From assembly GCF_009650765.1 (NCBI RefSeq), contig NZ_CP045740.1, positions 5,928,001 to 5,992,000 of the forward strand: a DNA stretch of 64,000 bases, given 5' to 3'. The notes beneath the pieces were generated by a model. The model saw only the letters and a list, made by a program, of their open reading frames with translations. It did no database searches and was not told the origin of the DNA. Position numbers and translations under genes: made by a program. Origin of the DNA: Streptomyces sp. SUK 48. GTDB taxonomy: Bacteria; Actinomycetota; Actinomycetes; Streptomycetales; Streptomycetaceae. Shown piece by piece: positions 42,734 to 52,982 of this stretch; the stretch's first letter is position 1; each line of letters starts with the position of its first letter.

Positions 42734-44086
42734 GTCCGTACCTCCCCGCCACCGCGGCCAGGCCCGAGCGCTCACGGTCCGCCCGGCGCCACAGCTCGTC
42801 GAGGGCGGCGCCGCGCGGTACACGCACCACCGTCCAGCCCGCGTCGCGCAGCAGGTGCAGCCGGTCCGTGTGCTGCTCCTCGGGGCGCGGGGGCCCGGAC
42901 GGGTCGCGGGTCCAGGCGGCCGGGTCCAGGACGAAGGCGACGGCGCCGCCGCGCCGGCTCATCCCGGCGACCGTGGTGGCCTGCTCCTCGTCCAGGTCGC
43001 CGAGGAAGGCGATCAGCAGGCCCTCGCCGCCGCCGCGCAGCGCGTCGTGGGCCCGGGAGAGGTCCTCGCCGCCGGAGTGGTCGATCACCGCGAGGGTGTC
43101 CAGGATCAGTCCGGCCGTGTCCGCGGACTCCTGGCCGCCGCCCGCGAACCCGTCGGCGCTCTCGCCGGGCACCGCGCTGCCGGTGTCGGTCAGCAGCCGT
43201 ACCGAGAAGCCCCGTTCGAGCAGGTGCACCAGCGTGGAGGCGGCGCCGGAGACGGCCCACTCGAAGGCCGAGTCGGGGCCCGCGCCCTCGTAGGCGCCGG
43301 CGCGGGTGTCCAGCAGGACGGTGCAGCGGGCGCGCCGGGGCTGTTCCTCGCGGCGCACCATCAGCTCGCCGTAGCGGGCGGTGGAGCGCCAGTGCACGCG
43401 GCGCAGATCGTCGCCGTACCGGTAGCCGCGCGGGATGACGTCGTCCTCGCCCGCCAGGGCCAGGGCGCGCCGGTGTCCGTCGCCGTAGCCCCTGGCCTCG
43501 CCGGCGAACCGGGCCGGGGCCAGCGGGGTCACCCGGGGGATGACGGTGAGGGTGTCGGACTCCGCGAAGGAGCGGGTCAGTTCGCACATCCCGAAGGGGT
43601 CGATGAGCCGCAGCTGGAGCGGGCCGAGCGGATAGCGGCCGCGCAGGTCCGAGCGGACCCGGTAGGACACCTCGCGCCGGCCGCCCGGCTCCATCCGGTC
43701 CAGCACGAACCGGGGCCGGGGCCCGAGCACATAGGGCACCCGGTCCTGGAGCATCAGCACCCCGGTGGGCAGCCGGGAGATGTTCTCCATCCGCAGCCGG
43801 ACCCGGGCCTCGCCGCCGGCCGGGACGCGCGCGGGGGACAGCGCACGGGTGCCGGACACCCGGTAGCGGGTGTGGTGGAGCACGGTCGCGCAGGTCAGCG
43901 GCAGCGCGGCCAGCAGCAGGCCGACGCGCAGCAGTTCGCTCTGGCCGAGCACGTAGGCGCAGATCGCGGCGGCGATCCCGGCCGCCAGGAAGGAGCGGCC
44001 GCGGGTGGTCAGACCGGCCAGCGCGGTACGGACGCCGCCCGCCTCCGCGCGCTCGGCCGCCGCCCGCTCCGTCCCCCCGGCGCTCA

Positions 44087-44087
<1 letters not shown>
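42730..44087 (-). CDS. DUF58 (vWA-like) protein, 3' end probably frameshifted
   Basis: Two transmembrane helices near residues 28-66 precede a cytoplasmic DUF58 core with GYRYGDDLRRVHWRSTARYG, VRREEQPRRARCTVLLDTRA and a vWA-type MIDAS-like strand. The start ATG 44087 overlaps the moxR stop. In the given frame there is no stop after DELWRRADRERSGLAAVAG; it would run 1.9 kb inside the transglutaminase gene as Arg/Gly/Ala noise. One added G in GGGG near 42744 gives a stop at 42730-42732 in a GTGA overlap with the next gene. I therefore give that end, about 452 residues. It may act with MoxR in assembling complexes. Confidence 0.75.
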
Positions 44088-45127
<1,040 letters not shown>

Positions 45128-45396
45128 CCGGCCCTCCTCGGCCCGTTCTTCCCGGGCCGGCACGCTTGATCACGGCCGGCCCACCCCGAAACACGGACAC
45201 CACGCGGAAATGGTTCCGCGCGATGTCGCACACCGCATTCTCGCTGCCGTTACCGATTCGTGTCACCGCCTGTGGACAACTGCCCGCACGATGTCGGTCG
45301 TACGGCCCTTTCGACCAGGCTTTCGGTATGTTTCGGCGGGTGTCGCGTCGGGGCGGAAGCCGGTACGGAAAATGCCCCGGGCGACCGGGGCGCCGG
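45128..45396. other. 269-base gap between carbonic anhydrase and moxR genes
   Basis: It contains the carbonic anhydrase terminator at its right end and must contain the moxR promoter. No gene is supported; small open frames have no coding bias. Confidence 0.5.
45374..45391 (-). terminator. Terminator after the carbonic anhydrase gene
   Basis: On the minus strand GCCCCGG-TCGC-CCGGGGC forms a 7-bp stem and is followed by ATTTTCC, 6 bases past the stop at 45397. Confidence 0.75.
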
Positions 45397-45951
45397 TCAG
45401 GCCGGGTCCACCTCGCGCAGCGCGCCGGTGCGCACGTCGAAGACGAAGCCGCGCACGTCCTCGGTGCTCAGCAGGAACGGCGAGGTGCGCACCCGCTGCA
45501 TCGACTGCCGTACGTCCTGGTCGACGTCGCGGAAGGACTCCACCGCCCACGCCGGGCGCTGGCCGACCTCCATCTCCAGGTCGTGCCGGAACTCCTCGGT
45601 GATGGTCTCCATGCCGCAGCCCGTGTGGTGGATGAGCACCACGCTGCGGGTGCCCAGCGCCCGCTGGCTGATGGTCAGGGAGCGGATGACGTCGTCGGTG
45701 ACGACGCCGCCCGCGTTGCGGATGGTGTGACAGTCACCCAGCTCCAGGCCGAGCGCGGCGTGCAGGTCGAGACGGGCGTCCATGCACGCCACGACGGCGA
45801 CCTTGAGCACGGGACGGGCGTCCATGCCCGGATCGGTGAACTCGGCGGCGTACCGCTGGTTGGCCTTCACCAGGCGGTCGGTCACGGCGCCACGGCCACT
45901 TATGGCGCCTTCGGATCCAGTGGGAACTGCTGCGGAAGTCGACATACTCAT
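45397..45951 (-). CDS. Beta-class carbonic anhydrase
   Basis: A 184-residue zinc enzyme interconverting CO2 and bicarbonate. The zinc ligands are Cys in VVACMDARLDLHAALG near residue 56 (with the Asp-Arg dyad) and His/Cys in SVVLIHHTGCGM near 110-113. RNAGGVVTDDVIRSL is typical of the family. The start is ATG 45951 or ATG 45945; no strong ribosome-binding site favours either. The gene is upstream of moxR but ends in its own terminator. It is divergent from the dcw operon. Confidence 0.92.
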   Translation of the reverse strand: MSMSTSAAVPTGSEGAISGRGAVTDRLVKANQRYAAEFTDPGMDARPVLKVAVVACMDARLDLHAALGLELGDCHTIRNAGGVVTDDVIRSLTISQRALGTRSVVLIHHTGCGMETITEEFRHDLEMEVGQRPAWAVESFRDVDQDVRQSMQRVRTSPFLLSTEDVRGFVFDVRTGALREVDPA

Positions 45952-46120
45952 GACGTTACTGGTCACCCGTGGGCGTGGCCTGGTGTGAGAGCGGACAAAG
46001 AACGTCATCGTGGCTTGTTGTGAGCTACCCCATACGGACGGCAAACCAGGGCCGGAAGGGTGAATCCATTCGAAAGACGGCGTCCGTGCGGAGGCGGTGC
46101 GCGACGCGCAGGCCGGTTGA

Positions 46121-46148
46121 TTGACCGTGCGACACCGTGGACTAAAGT
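46121..46148 (+). promoter_or_regulatory. Promoter TTGACC-N16-TAAAGT for the dcw operon
   Basis: -35 TTGACC at 46121-46126 and -10 TAAAGT at 46143-46148. It is the best vegetative-type promoter in the gap and lies 215 nt before rsmH. Confidence 0.6.
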
Positions 46149-46363
46149 GACGCGAAGCGGGAGGCGTGCTTCTCCCTGCTGGTGAAACCCCCGGAGACCC
46201 GGCACCCGCCCGGATCCGTCTCCCCGCGTGCGCGGCGCGTACGTACGGCTCGGCCTCCTCCCGCTCCCCGGTCGGCTGACGCTTCCGGCGCCGGCCGCCC
46301 CCCTGTTCACGAGCTGGCGGGGCCCGCGGTGCGCACGGCGCCTCGCCGGAATGAGAGGCCCCC
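46149..46363 (+). promoter_or_regulatory. Long rsmH leader, possible mraW RNA motif
   Basis: The leader has a small stem GGGAG/CTCCC (46160-46176 region) next to GGTGAAACCCCCGG. Conserved leader RNA upstream of mraW is known in actinobacteria (mraW RNA motif, recalled). Whether this is that motif needs a covariance-model search. Confidence 0.35.
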
Positions 46364-47320
46364 TTGAGCCAGAGTCGACACGTCCCGGTGATGCTCCAGC
46401 GGTGCCTGGACCTGCTGGCACCCGCCCTGGAGCGCCCGGGAGCGGTGGTCGTCGACTGCACCCTGGGCCTGGGCGGGCACAGCGAGGCGCTGCTGGCCCG
46501 GTTCCCCGAGGCCCGCCTGATCGGCCTCGACCGGGACAAGGAGGCGCTGCGCCTGTCGGGGGAGCGCCTCGCGCCCTTCGGCGAGCGGGCCACCCTGGTG
46601 CACGCCGTCTACGACGAACTGCCCGACGTCCTTCGGCGGCTGGGCGTCCCGCGTGTCCAGGGCGTCCTGTTCGACCTCGGCGTGTCCTCCATGCAGCTGG
46701 ACGAGGCCGACCGCGGCTTCGCCTACGCCCAGGACGCGCCGCTCGACATGCGCATGGACCAGACGACCGGGATGAGCGCCGCCGAGGTCCTCAACACCTA
46801 CCCGGCGGGCGAACTGGTGCGCATCCTGCGCGCGTACGGCGAGGAGAAGCAGGCCAAGCGGATCGTCGGGGCGATCGTGCGCGAGCGCGAGAAGGAGCCC
46901 TTCGACAACAGCGCCCGGCTGGTGGAACTGATCCGCGACGCGCTGCCGCAGGCCGCCAAGCGCACCGGCGGCAACCCGGCCAAGCGCACCTTCCAGGCGC
47001 TGCGCATCGAGGTCAACGGCGAACTCTCGGTCCTGGAGCGGGCGATCCCGGCCGCGGTGAAGGCCCTCGCCGTCGGCGGGCGGGTCGCCGTGCTGTCGTA
47101 CCACTCGCTGGAGGACCGACTGGTCAAACAGGTGTTCGCGGCGGGTGCGGCCAACACCGCGCCGCCCGGACTGCCGGTGGTGCCCGAGCGCTACCAGCCG
47201 CGGCTCAAGCTGCTCACCCGCGGTGCCGAACTTCCCACCGAGGAAGAGATCGCCGAGAACCGCCGGGCCGCCCCCGCCAGGCTGCGGGGCGCCGAGCGCA
47301 TCAGGGAGGACGCCGAGTGA
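46364..47320 (+). CDS. rsmH: 16S rRNA (cytosine1402-N4)-methyltransferase
   Basis: A 318-residue SAM enzyme that methylates C1402 of 16S rRNA at the P-site. It shows [16 protein letters not shown] at the N-terminus, motif [88 protein letters not shown] and [13 protein letters not shown]. The start is TTG 46364 (GAGAGG upstream); the ATG at 46351 is out of frame. It is the first gene of the dcw operon. Confidence 0.95.
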   Translation: MSQSRHVPVMLQRCLDLLAPALERPGAVVVDCTLGLGGHSEALLARFPEARLIGLDRDKEALRLSGERLAPFGERATLVHAVYDELPDVLRRLGVPRVQGVLFDLGVSSMQLDEADRGFAYAQDAPLDMRMDQTTGMSAAEVLNTYPAGELVRILRAYGEEKQAKRIVGAIVREREKEPFDNSARLVELIRDALPQAAKRTGGNPAKRTFQALRIEVNGELSVLERAIPAAVKALAVGGRVAVLSYHSLEDRLVKQVFAAGAANTAPPGLPVVPERYQPRLKLLTRGAELPTEEEIAENRRAAPARLRGAERIREDAE

Positions 47321-47377
47321 GCCGGACGGGTGGGCTGGTCCCCGGGACCCCGGTCCCCGGAACCCACTGGGGGAGCG

Positions 47378-47929
47378 GTGCCTAGGAAACCCGAACTGAA
47401 GGGGCGGGCCGCGCGGCTCGCCCGGCTCTTCCCGGCCGGCCGCGCCAAGGCCGCCCGCACTCCGTTCGTCCTCCTCGTCGTCCTGCTCCTCGGCGGCGGC
47501 CTCATCGGGCTGCTGGTGCTGAACTCCGCTCTGAGCGAGGGTTCGTTCAAACTCGCCGACCTCCAGAAGCGGACCCAGAACCTCACCGACGAGGAACAGG
47601 CCCTCCAGCGGGACATCGACGCCTACTCGTCTCCCGACGCCCTGGAGCGCCGGGCCCACGAACTCGGCATGGTCCCGGGCGGCGACCCCGCCTTCCTCGA
47701 CCCGAACGGCACGGTCAAGGGCGTACCCGGCGCCGCCTCCCCCGCACCGGCCGTGTTCGAGGGCCCGCCCGCCCCCGAGTCCCTGGAGCTCACCCCGCCG
47801 CCCGGCCTCCCGGCCACCCCCGCCCCGGCGGCCGGGGCGCAGAGCCCGGTACCGCCCGGCGGTGCCACCCCCGCGGCCCCGGCCGCCACCACCCCCCAGT
47901 CCGCTCCCACCCCGACCCCCGGCAGGTGA
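47378..47929 (+). CDS. ftsL: Cell-division protein FtsL-like
   Basis: A 183-residue bitopic protein. A basic cytoplasmic part (residues 1-27) precedes one transmembrane helix (about 30-50: FVLLVVLLLGGGLIGLLVLN), a short extracytoplasmic coiled coil (LADLQKRTQNLTDEEQALQR) and a Pro/Ala-rich tail. FtsL partners FtsQ and DivIC in the divisome. GTG 47378 has GGGGGAG upstream; GTG 47330 would add 16 residues. Its stop overlaps the ftsI start by GTGA. Identity rests on position and topology, as FtsL sequences diverge. Confidence 0.88.
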   Translation: MPRKPELKGRAARLARLFPAGRAKAARTPFVLLVVLLLGGGLIGLLVLNSALSEGSFKLADLQKRTQNLTDEEQALQRDIDAYSSPDALERRAHELGMVPGGDPAFLDPNGTVKGVPGAASPAPAVFEGPPAPESLELTPPPGLPATPAPAAGAQSPVPPGGATPAAPAATTPQSAPTPTPGR

Positions 47930-49887
47930 CGGAAGTGTCCGACAGGGAACCCCCGCGCCGTCGCGTGCCCCGCCCCGCGAAGCCGGCCCGGCCGCAGGGC
48001 GCCGTACGCCGGCAGTCAGGGCCCGGCGCCCGCCCGGCCCGGCGCCCGGGCGCGGGCCGGGTGCCCGCCCAGCGCCCACTGCGGCTCGGCAGCCCCCGGC
48101 CCCGGCTGCGCCTGGTGGGCCTCGCCCTCGGCCTGGTGCTGGCCGTCTTCGTCGTACGACTGCTCCAGGTACAGGCCGTGGAGGCCAGCGCGTACGCCGC
48201 GAAGGCCGAGGTCAACCGGTACGTCGTCCATACGCTGGCCGCCGAGCGGGGCGGTATCACCGACCGCGACGGCGTGGCCCTCGCCGTCAGCGAGGACGCC
48301 TACGACATCACGGCCGACCCGACGATGTTCAGCGCCAAGCAGCTGAAGATCGCCGACGGACCCGAGCGGGCCGCCGCCCTCCTCGCGCCGATCCTCGGCC
48401 AGGACCAGGCCGCCTTGGTGAAGAAGCTGCGGCCCGCCGACAAGAACTCCCGCTACACGCGGCTCGCCACCCGGCAGACCCCCCAGGTCTGGAAGCAGAT
48501 CAAGGACCTGAGGTCGGCCCTCGCCCAGAAGGCCGGCTCCGCCAACGTCCTGGCCGGTGTCTTCGCCGACCCCAGCAGCCAGCGCGTGTACCCCAACGGC
48601 GACCTCGCCGCCGCGATACTGGGCTGGGTGAACGCCGAAGGCAAGGGCGGCGGCGGCATCGAGCAGATGCTGGAGAAGCAGCTCGCCGGGAAGAACGGCA
48701 AGATCCGCTACGCCCAGTCCGGCGGCCGCGAGGTGCCCACCGCGGGCTCCGCCGAGACGCCCGCCGTGCCCGGCTCCGACGTCGAGCTGACCATCGACCG
48801 GGACATCCAGTGGGCGGCCCAGAACGCCATCACCGACCAGGTGAAGAAGTCCAAGGCCGACCGCGGCTACGTCGTCGTCCAGGACACCCGCACCGGCCAG
48901 ATCCTCGCCATGGCCGACGCGCCGGGGTTTGACCCCAACGACCTCTCCAAGGCGGACCCGGACGCCCTCGGCAACGCGGCCGTCCAGGACGCCTACGAGC
49001 CCGGCTCCACCGCCAAGGTGATGTCCATGGCGGCCGTCCTCCAGGAGAACGCGGCGACCCCGCTCACCCATGTCGTCGTACCCAACCGGCTGCACCGCGG
49101 CGACCGGCTCTTCCAGGACGACGTCGACCACGCCACCTGGGACCTCACGCTCAACGGCGTGCTCGCCAAGTCCAGCAACATCGGCACCATCCTGGCCACC
49201 GGCCAGCTCGGCAAGACCCAGCCGCAGGCCAACCAGGTCCTCTACTCCTACCTGCGCAAGTTCGGCATCGGCAGCTACACCGGGCTGCACTTCCCGGGCG
49301 AGACCCCGGGCATCCTGGCGCCCGCGCAGAAGTGGTCCACCTCGCAGCAGTACACGATCCCTTTCGGCCAGGGCTTCTCCATCAACGCCCTCCAGGCCGC
49401 GTCCGTGTACTCGACCATCGCCAACGGCGGCGTCCGGGTCCAGCCGAGCCTGATCCGCGGCACCAAGGGACCGGACGGGCGGTTCACCCCCGCGGCCAAG
49501 CCCGAGGAGAACAGGGTCGTCAGCGCGAAGACCGCCAAGTCGGTCGCCGAGATGCTGGAGTCCGTGGTCGACGACGAACAGGGCACCGGCATCTCCGCGC
49601 GCATCCCCGGCTACAACGTCGCCGGCAAGACCGGCACCGCCAACCGAGTGGATCCGGCCACCGGCAGATACCGCGGCTACACCTCGTCCTTCGCCGGATT
49701 CGCCCCCGCGGACAAGCCCCGCATCACGGTCTACTGCGCCATCCAGAACGCCACCTCCGGCGGCTACTTCGGCGGCCAGATCTGCGGGCCCATCTACAAG
49801 AAGGTCATGGAGTTCGCCCTGAAGACCCTCCAGGTCCCGCCCACCGGCGCGCCGGCCGCGAACCTGCCGGTCGAGTACAAGCCCTGA
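47926..49887 (+). CDS. ftsI: Septal penicillin-binding protein 3 (FtsI)
   Basis: A 653-residue class B PBP that cross-links septal peptidoglycan. A Pro/Arg-rich cytoplasmic tail (1-55) is followed by one transmembrane helix (LVGLALGLVLAVFVVRLLQV). The pedestal domain comes next, then the transpeptidase with SxxK in YEPGSTAKVM, SxN in AKSSNIGTI, and KTG in VAGKTGTANR. GTG 47926 overlaps the ftsL stop; GTG 47935 is an alternative. No lost catalytic residue is seen. Confidence 0.95.
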   Translation: MTEVSDREPPRRRVPRPAKPARPQGAVRRQSGPGARPARRPGAGRVPAQRPLRLGSPRPRLRLVGLALGLVLAVFVVRLLQVQAVEASAYAAKAEVNRYVVHTLAAERGGITDRDGVALAVSEDAYDITADPTMFSAKQLKIADGPERAAALLAPILGQDQAALVKKLRPADKNSRYTRLATRQTPQVWKQIKDLRSALAQKAGSANVLAGVFADPSSQRVYPNGDLAAAILGWVNAEGKGGGGIEQMLEKQLAGKNGKIRYAQSGGREVPTAGSAETPAVPGSDVELTIDRDIQWAAQNAITDQVKKSKADRGYVVVQDTRTGQILAMADAPGFDPNDLSKADPDALGNAAVQDAYEPGSTAKVMSMAAVLQENAATPLTHVVVPNRLHRGDRLFQDDVDHATWDLTLNGVLAKSSNIGTILATGQLGKTQPQANQVLYSYLRKFGIGSYTGLHFPGETPGILAPAQKWSTSQQYTIPFGQGFSINALQAASVYSTIANGGVRVQPSLIRGTKGPDGRFTPAAKPEENRVVSAKTAKSVAEMLESVVDDEQGTGISARIPGYNVAGKTGTANRVDPATGRYRGYTSSFAGFAPADKPRITVYCAIQNATSGGYFGGQICGPIYKKVMEFALKTLQVPPTGAPAANLPVEYKP

Positions 49888-49915
49888 CCAGCACCGAAAG
49901 CACAGGATCCAGCCA

Positions 49916-51571
49916 GTGACAACGATCACCCCAGGACCCGGGAACCACCGGCCCTCCGCGCCCTCGCTTCGCTCCGAGGCGGGTACGCCCGGTACGCTCA
50001 CCGCCGTGCCACACGCTGATCAGTCCCAAACCACCCAGAAGGGCGCTTCCGTGACATATCCGGGACCGCCGCGACCGGTCCACGTCTCCGCCACACCCCT
50101 CGCGGAGCTGGCCGATCAGCTGGGTGCCGCCGCCCCGGACGCCACCGCCGAGATCACCGGGATCACCCACGACTCGCGCGCCGTCCGCCCCGGCGACCTG
50201 TACGCCGCCCTGCCGGGCGCCCGCCTGCACGGCGCCGACTTCGTCACCCAGGCCGCCGGCCTCGGCGCGACCGCCGTGCTCACCGACCCGACCGGCGCCG
50301 AGCGTGCCGCCGCGACCGGACTGCCGGTCCTGGTGGTGCCCGACCCGCGGGCCCTGATGGGCGAACTGGCCGCCACCATCTACGGCCACCCGGGGCGCGA
50401 CCTGCTCCAGATCGGCATCACCGGCACCTCCGGCAAGACCACCACGGCCTACCTGGTCGAGGGCGGCCTGCGGACCGTGAAGGCCACCGGACTGATCGGC
50501 ACCGTCGAGATGCGCATCGGCGACGAGCGCATCAAGTCCGAGCGCACCACCCCCGAAGCCACCGATCTCCAGGCCCTGTTCGCCGTCATGCGCGAACGCG
50601 GCACCGAGGCGGTCGCCATGGAGGTCTCCAGCCACGCCCTGGTCCTCGGCCGGGTCGACGGCTGCGTCTTCGACATCGCGGTCTTCACCAACCTCAGCCC
50701 GGAACACATGGAGTTCCACTCCGGCATGGAGGACTACTTCCGGGCCAAGGCGCAGCTCTTCACGCCGAAGCGCAGCAGACTCGGCGTCGTCAACGTGGAC
50801 GACGAGTACGGCCGCCGCCTCGTCGACGAGGCCACCGTCCCCGTCGTCACCTTCTCCGCCGAGGGCCACCCGGACGCCGACTGGCGCGCCGAGCACGTCC
50901 AGGTCGGCCCGCTGGACTCGACGTTCACCGTGCTCGGCCCGAACGGCGAGCGGGTGCAGGCCAGGTCGCCGCTGGCCGGCCCCTTCAACGTGGCGAACAC
51001 CCTCGCCGCCGTGGTCGCCCTCGCCGCGGCCGGGCTCGACGCGCAGACCGCCGCCGACGGCATCGCCGCCGTCCCGGGCGTCCCCGGCCGCCTGGAGCGT
51101 GTCGACGCCGGACAGCCCTACCTCGCGGTCGTGGACTACGCCCACAAGACCGACGCGGTCGAGTCGGTGCTCAAGGCGCTGCGCAAGGTCACCAAGGGCC
51201 GGCTGCACATCGTCCTGGGCTGCGGCGGCGACCGCGACCTGACCAAGCGCGCCCCGATGGGCGCCGCCGCGGCCCGGCTCGCCGACACGGCCGTACTGAC
51301 GTCGGACAACCCCCGCTCCGAGGACCCGCTCGCGATCCTCGCGACCATGCTCCAGGGCGCGGCCTCCGTGCCCGCGCACGAACGCGGCGAGGTGCTGCTC
51401 TTCGAGGAGCGGGCCGCCGCCATCGCCGCCGCCGTGGGCCGCGCCCAGGCCGGCGACACCGTGCTGGTCGCGGGCAAGGGCCACGAGCAGGGCCAGGACA
51501 TCGCCGGTGTGGTCCGTCCCTTCGACGACCGCCAGGTGCTTCGCGAAGCTATCCAGAAGACCCAGGGATGA
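49916..51571 (+). CDS. murE: UDP-MurNAc-tripeptide synthetase
   Basis: A 551-residue Mur ligase adding the third residue to UDP-MurNAc-L-Ala-D-Glu (LL-diaminopimelate in Streptomyces walls). The ATP loop is GITGTSGKTTTAYLVEGGL, then TTPEATDLQALFAVMRERG, VAMEVSSHALVLGRVDG, and the C-terminal LGCGGDRDLTKRAPMGAAA and TSDNPRSEDPLAI. The last, DNPR, is the Dap-type specificity motif. GTG 49916 is the longest start; GTG 50006 and GTG 50051 (AGAAGGG upstream, 506 residues) are possible, and the extra N-terminus is low-complexity. Confidence 0.93.
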   Translation: MTTITPGPGNHRPSAPSLRSEAGTPGTLTAVPHADQSQTTQKGASVTYPGPPRPVHVSATPLAELADQLGAAAPDATAEITGITHDSRAVRPGDLYAALPGARLHGADFVTQAAGLGATAVLTDPTGAERAAATGLPVLVVPDPRALMGELAATIYGHPGRDLLQIGITGTSGKTTTAYLVEGGLRTVKATGLIGTVEMRIGDERIKSERTTPEATDLQALFAVMRERGTEAVAMEVSSHALVLGRVDGCVFDIAVFTNLSPEHMEFHSGMEDYFRAKAQLFTPKRSRLGVVNVDDEYGRRLVDEATVPVVTFSAEGHPDADWRAEHVQVGPLDSTFTVLGPNGERVQARSPLAGPFNVANTLAAVVALAAAGLDAQTAADGIAAVPGVPGRLERVDAGQPYLAVVDYAHKTDAVESVLKALRKVTKGRLHIVLGCGGDRDLTKRAPMGAAAARLADTAVLTSDNPRSEDPLAILATMLQGAASVPAHERGEVLLFEERAAAIAAAVGRAQAGDTVLVAGKGHEQGQDIAGVVRPFDDRQVLREAIQKTQG

Positions 51572-51575
51572 ACTT

Positions 51576-52982
51576 GTGATCGCCCTCTCCCTCGCCGAGA
51601 TCGCAGCTGTCGTCGGCGGGCAGACGCACGACATACCGGATCCGTCCGTGCAGGTCACCGGACCGGTCGTCCGGGACTCCCGGGAGGTGGTGCCCGGCAG
51701 CCTGTTCGCCGCGTTCGTCGGCGAGCGCGTGGACGGCCACGACTTCGCGCCGCAGGTCGTCGAGGCGGGCGCGGTCGCCGTGCTGGCCTCGCGCCCGGTC
51801 GGGGTGCCCGCGATCGTGGTCGAGGACGTCCAGAGCGCCCTCGGCGCCCTCGCCCGGCACGTCGTCGCCCGGCTCGGCGCGACCCTCGTCGCCCTGACCG
51901 GCTCGGCAGGCAAGACCAGCACCAAGGACCTCATCGCCCAGGTGCTGAGCGGCAAGGCGCCGACGGTGTTCACGCCGGGCTCGTTCAACAACGAGATCGG
52001 GCTGCCGCTGACCGCCCTCACCGCGACCGAGGAAACCCGTTTCCTGGTCCTGGAGATGGGCGCCCGGGGCATCGGCCACATCCGCTACCTCACCGGCCTC
52101 ACCCCGCCGCGGATCGGTGTCGTCCTCAACGTCGGCTCCGCCCACATCGGCGAGTTCGGCGGCCGCGAGCAGATCGCCCAGGCCAAGGGCGAGATCATCG
52201 AGGGGCTGCCCGAGGACGGCGCGGCCGTGCTCAACGCGGACGACCCGCTGGTGCGTGCCATGGCACCGCGTACCAAGGCGAAGGTGATTCTCTTCGGAGA
52301 GTCGGCCGAAGCGGACGTACGTGCCGAGAATGTACGACTCACGGACACCGGACAGCCCGCCTTCAGGCTTCACACACCCTCCGGTGCATCTGATGTGACC
52401 ATGCGCCTGTACGGTGAGCATCACGTGTCGAACGCGCTCGCCGCGGCCGCCGTCGCCCATGAGCTGGGCATGTCCGCGGAAGAGATCGCCACCGCGCTCT
52501 CCGGTGCGGGCTCCCTCTCCCGCTGGCGCATGGAGGTCACCGAGCGCCCGGACGGCGTGACCATCGTCAACGACGCCTACAACGCCAACCCCGAGTCCAT
52601 GCGGGCCGCCCTCCGGGCACTCGCGGCCATGGGCAACGGGCGGCGTACGTGGGCGGTGCTCGGCAAGATGGCCGAGCTGGGGGACGAGGCGCTCGCCGAG
52701 CACGACGCCGTCGGACGGCTCGCCGTCCGGCTCAACGTCAGCAAGCTCGTCGCCGTCGGGGGGATCGAAGCCTCCTGGCTGCAACTGGGCGCATATAACG
52801 AGGGTTCGTGGGGTGAGGAGTCGGTGCACGTGTCCGACGCACAGGCGGCGATCGACCTGTTGCGCAGCGAGTTGCGCCCGGGGGACGTCGTCCTCGTGAA
52901 GGCGTCCCGTTCGGTGGGGCTCGAAGGTGTCGCCGCGGCGCTGCTGGAGACCGGTGCCGAGGGTGAGGTTGCCGCCCGATGA
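51576..52982 (+). CDS. murF: UDP-MurNAc-tripeptide-D-Ala-D-Ala ligase
   Basis: A 468-residue Mur ligase adding D-Ala-D-Ala to give the pentapeptide precursor. It shows VTGPVVRDSREVVPGSLFAA, the ATP loop VALTGSAGKTSTKDLIAQVL, GSFNNEIGLPLTAL, LEMGARGIGHIRYL, GEHHVSNALAAAAVA, VNDAYNANPESMRAALRAL and VLGKMAELGDEA. GTG 51576 is 4 nt after the murE stop; its ATGA overlaps mraY. The length is usual. Confidence 0.95.
   Translation: MIALSLAEIAAVVGGQTHDIPDPSVQVTGPVVRDSREVVPGSLFAAFVGERVDGHDFAPQVVEAGAVAVLASRPVGVPAIVVEDVQSALGALARHVVARLGATLVALTGSAGKTSTKDLIAQVLSGKAPTVFTPGSFNNEIGLPLTALTATEETRFLVLEMGARGIGHIRYLTGLTPPRIGVVLNVGSAHIGEFGGREQIAQAKGEIIEGLPEDGAAVLNADDPLVRAMAPRTKAKVILFGESAEADVRAENVRLTDTGQPAFRLHTPSGASDVTMRLYGEHHVSNALAAAAVAHELGMSAEEIATALSGAGSLSRWRMEVTERPDGVTIVNDAYNANPESMRAALRALAAMGNGRRTWAVLGKMAELGDEALAEHDAVGRLAVRLNVSKLVAVGGIEASWLQLGAYNEGSWGEESVHVSDAQAAIDLLRSELRPGDVVLVKASRSVGLEGVAAALLETGAEGEVAAR

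Larger units (their letters stand above)
45952..46363. other. 412-base gap between carbonic anhydrase and rsmH
   Basis: It holds the divergent promoters and a leader of about 200 bases before rsmH. I see no mraZ gene, the usual first gene of dcw clusters, and no tRNA or other RNA gene. Confidence 0.65.

Noticed and set aside
45952..46363. RNase P RNA, tRNA or mraZ in the gap before rsmH
   Set aside because: The conserved RNase P sequences, a cloverleaf or an MraZ frame were not found.
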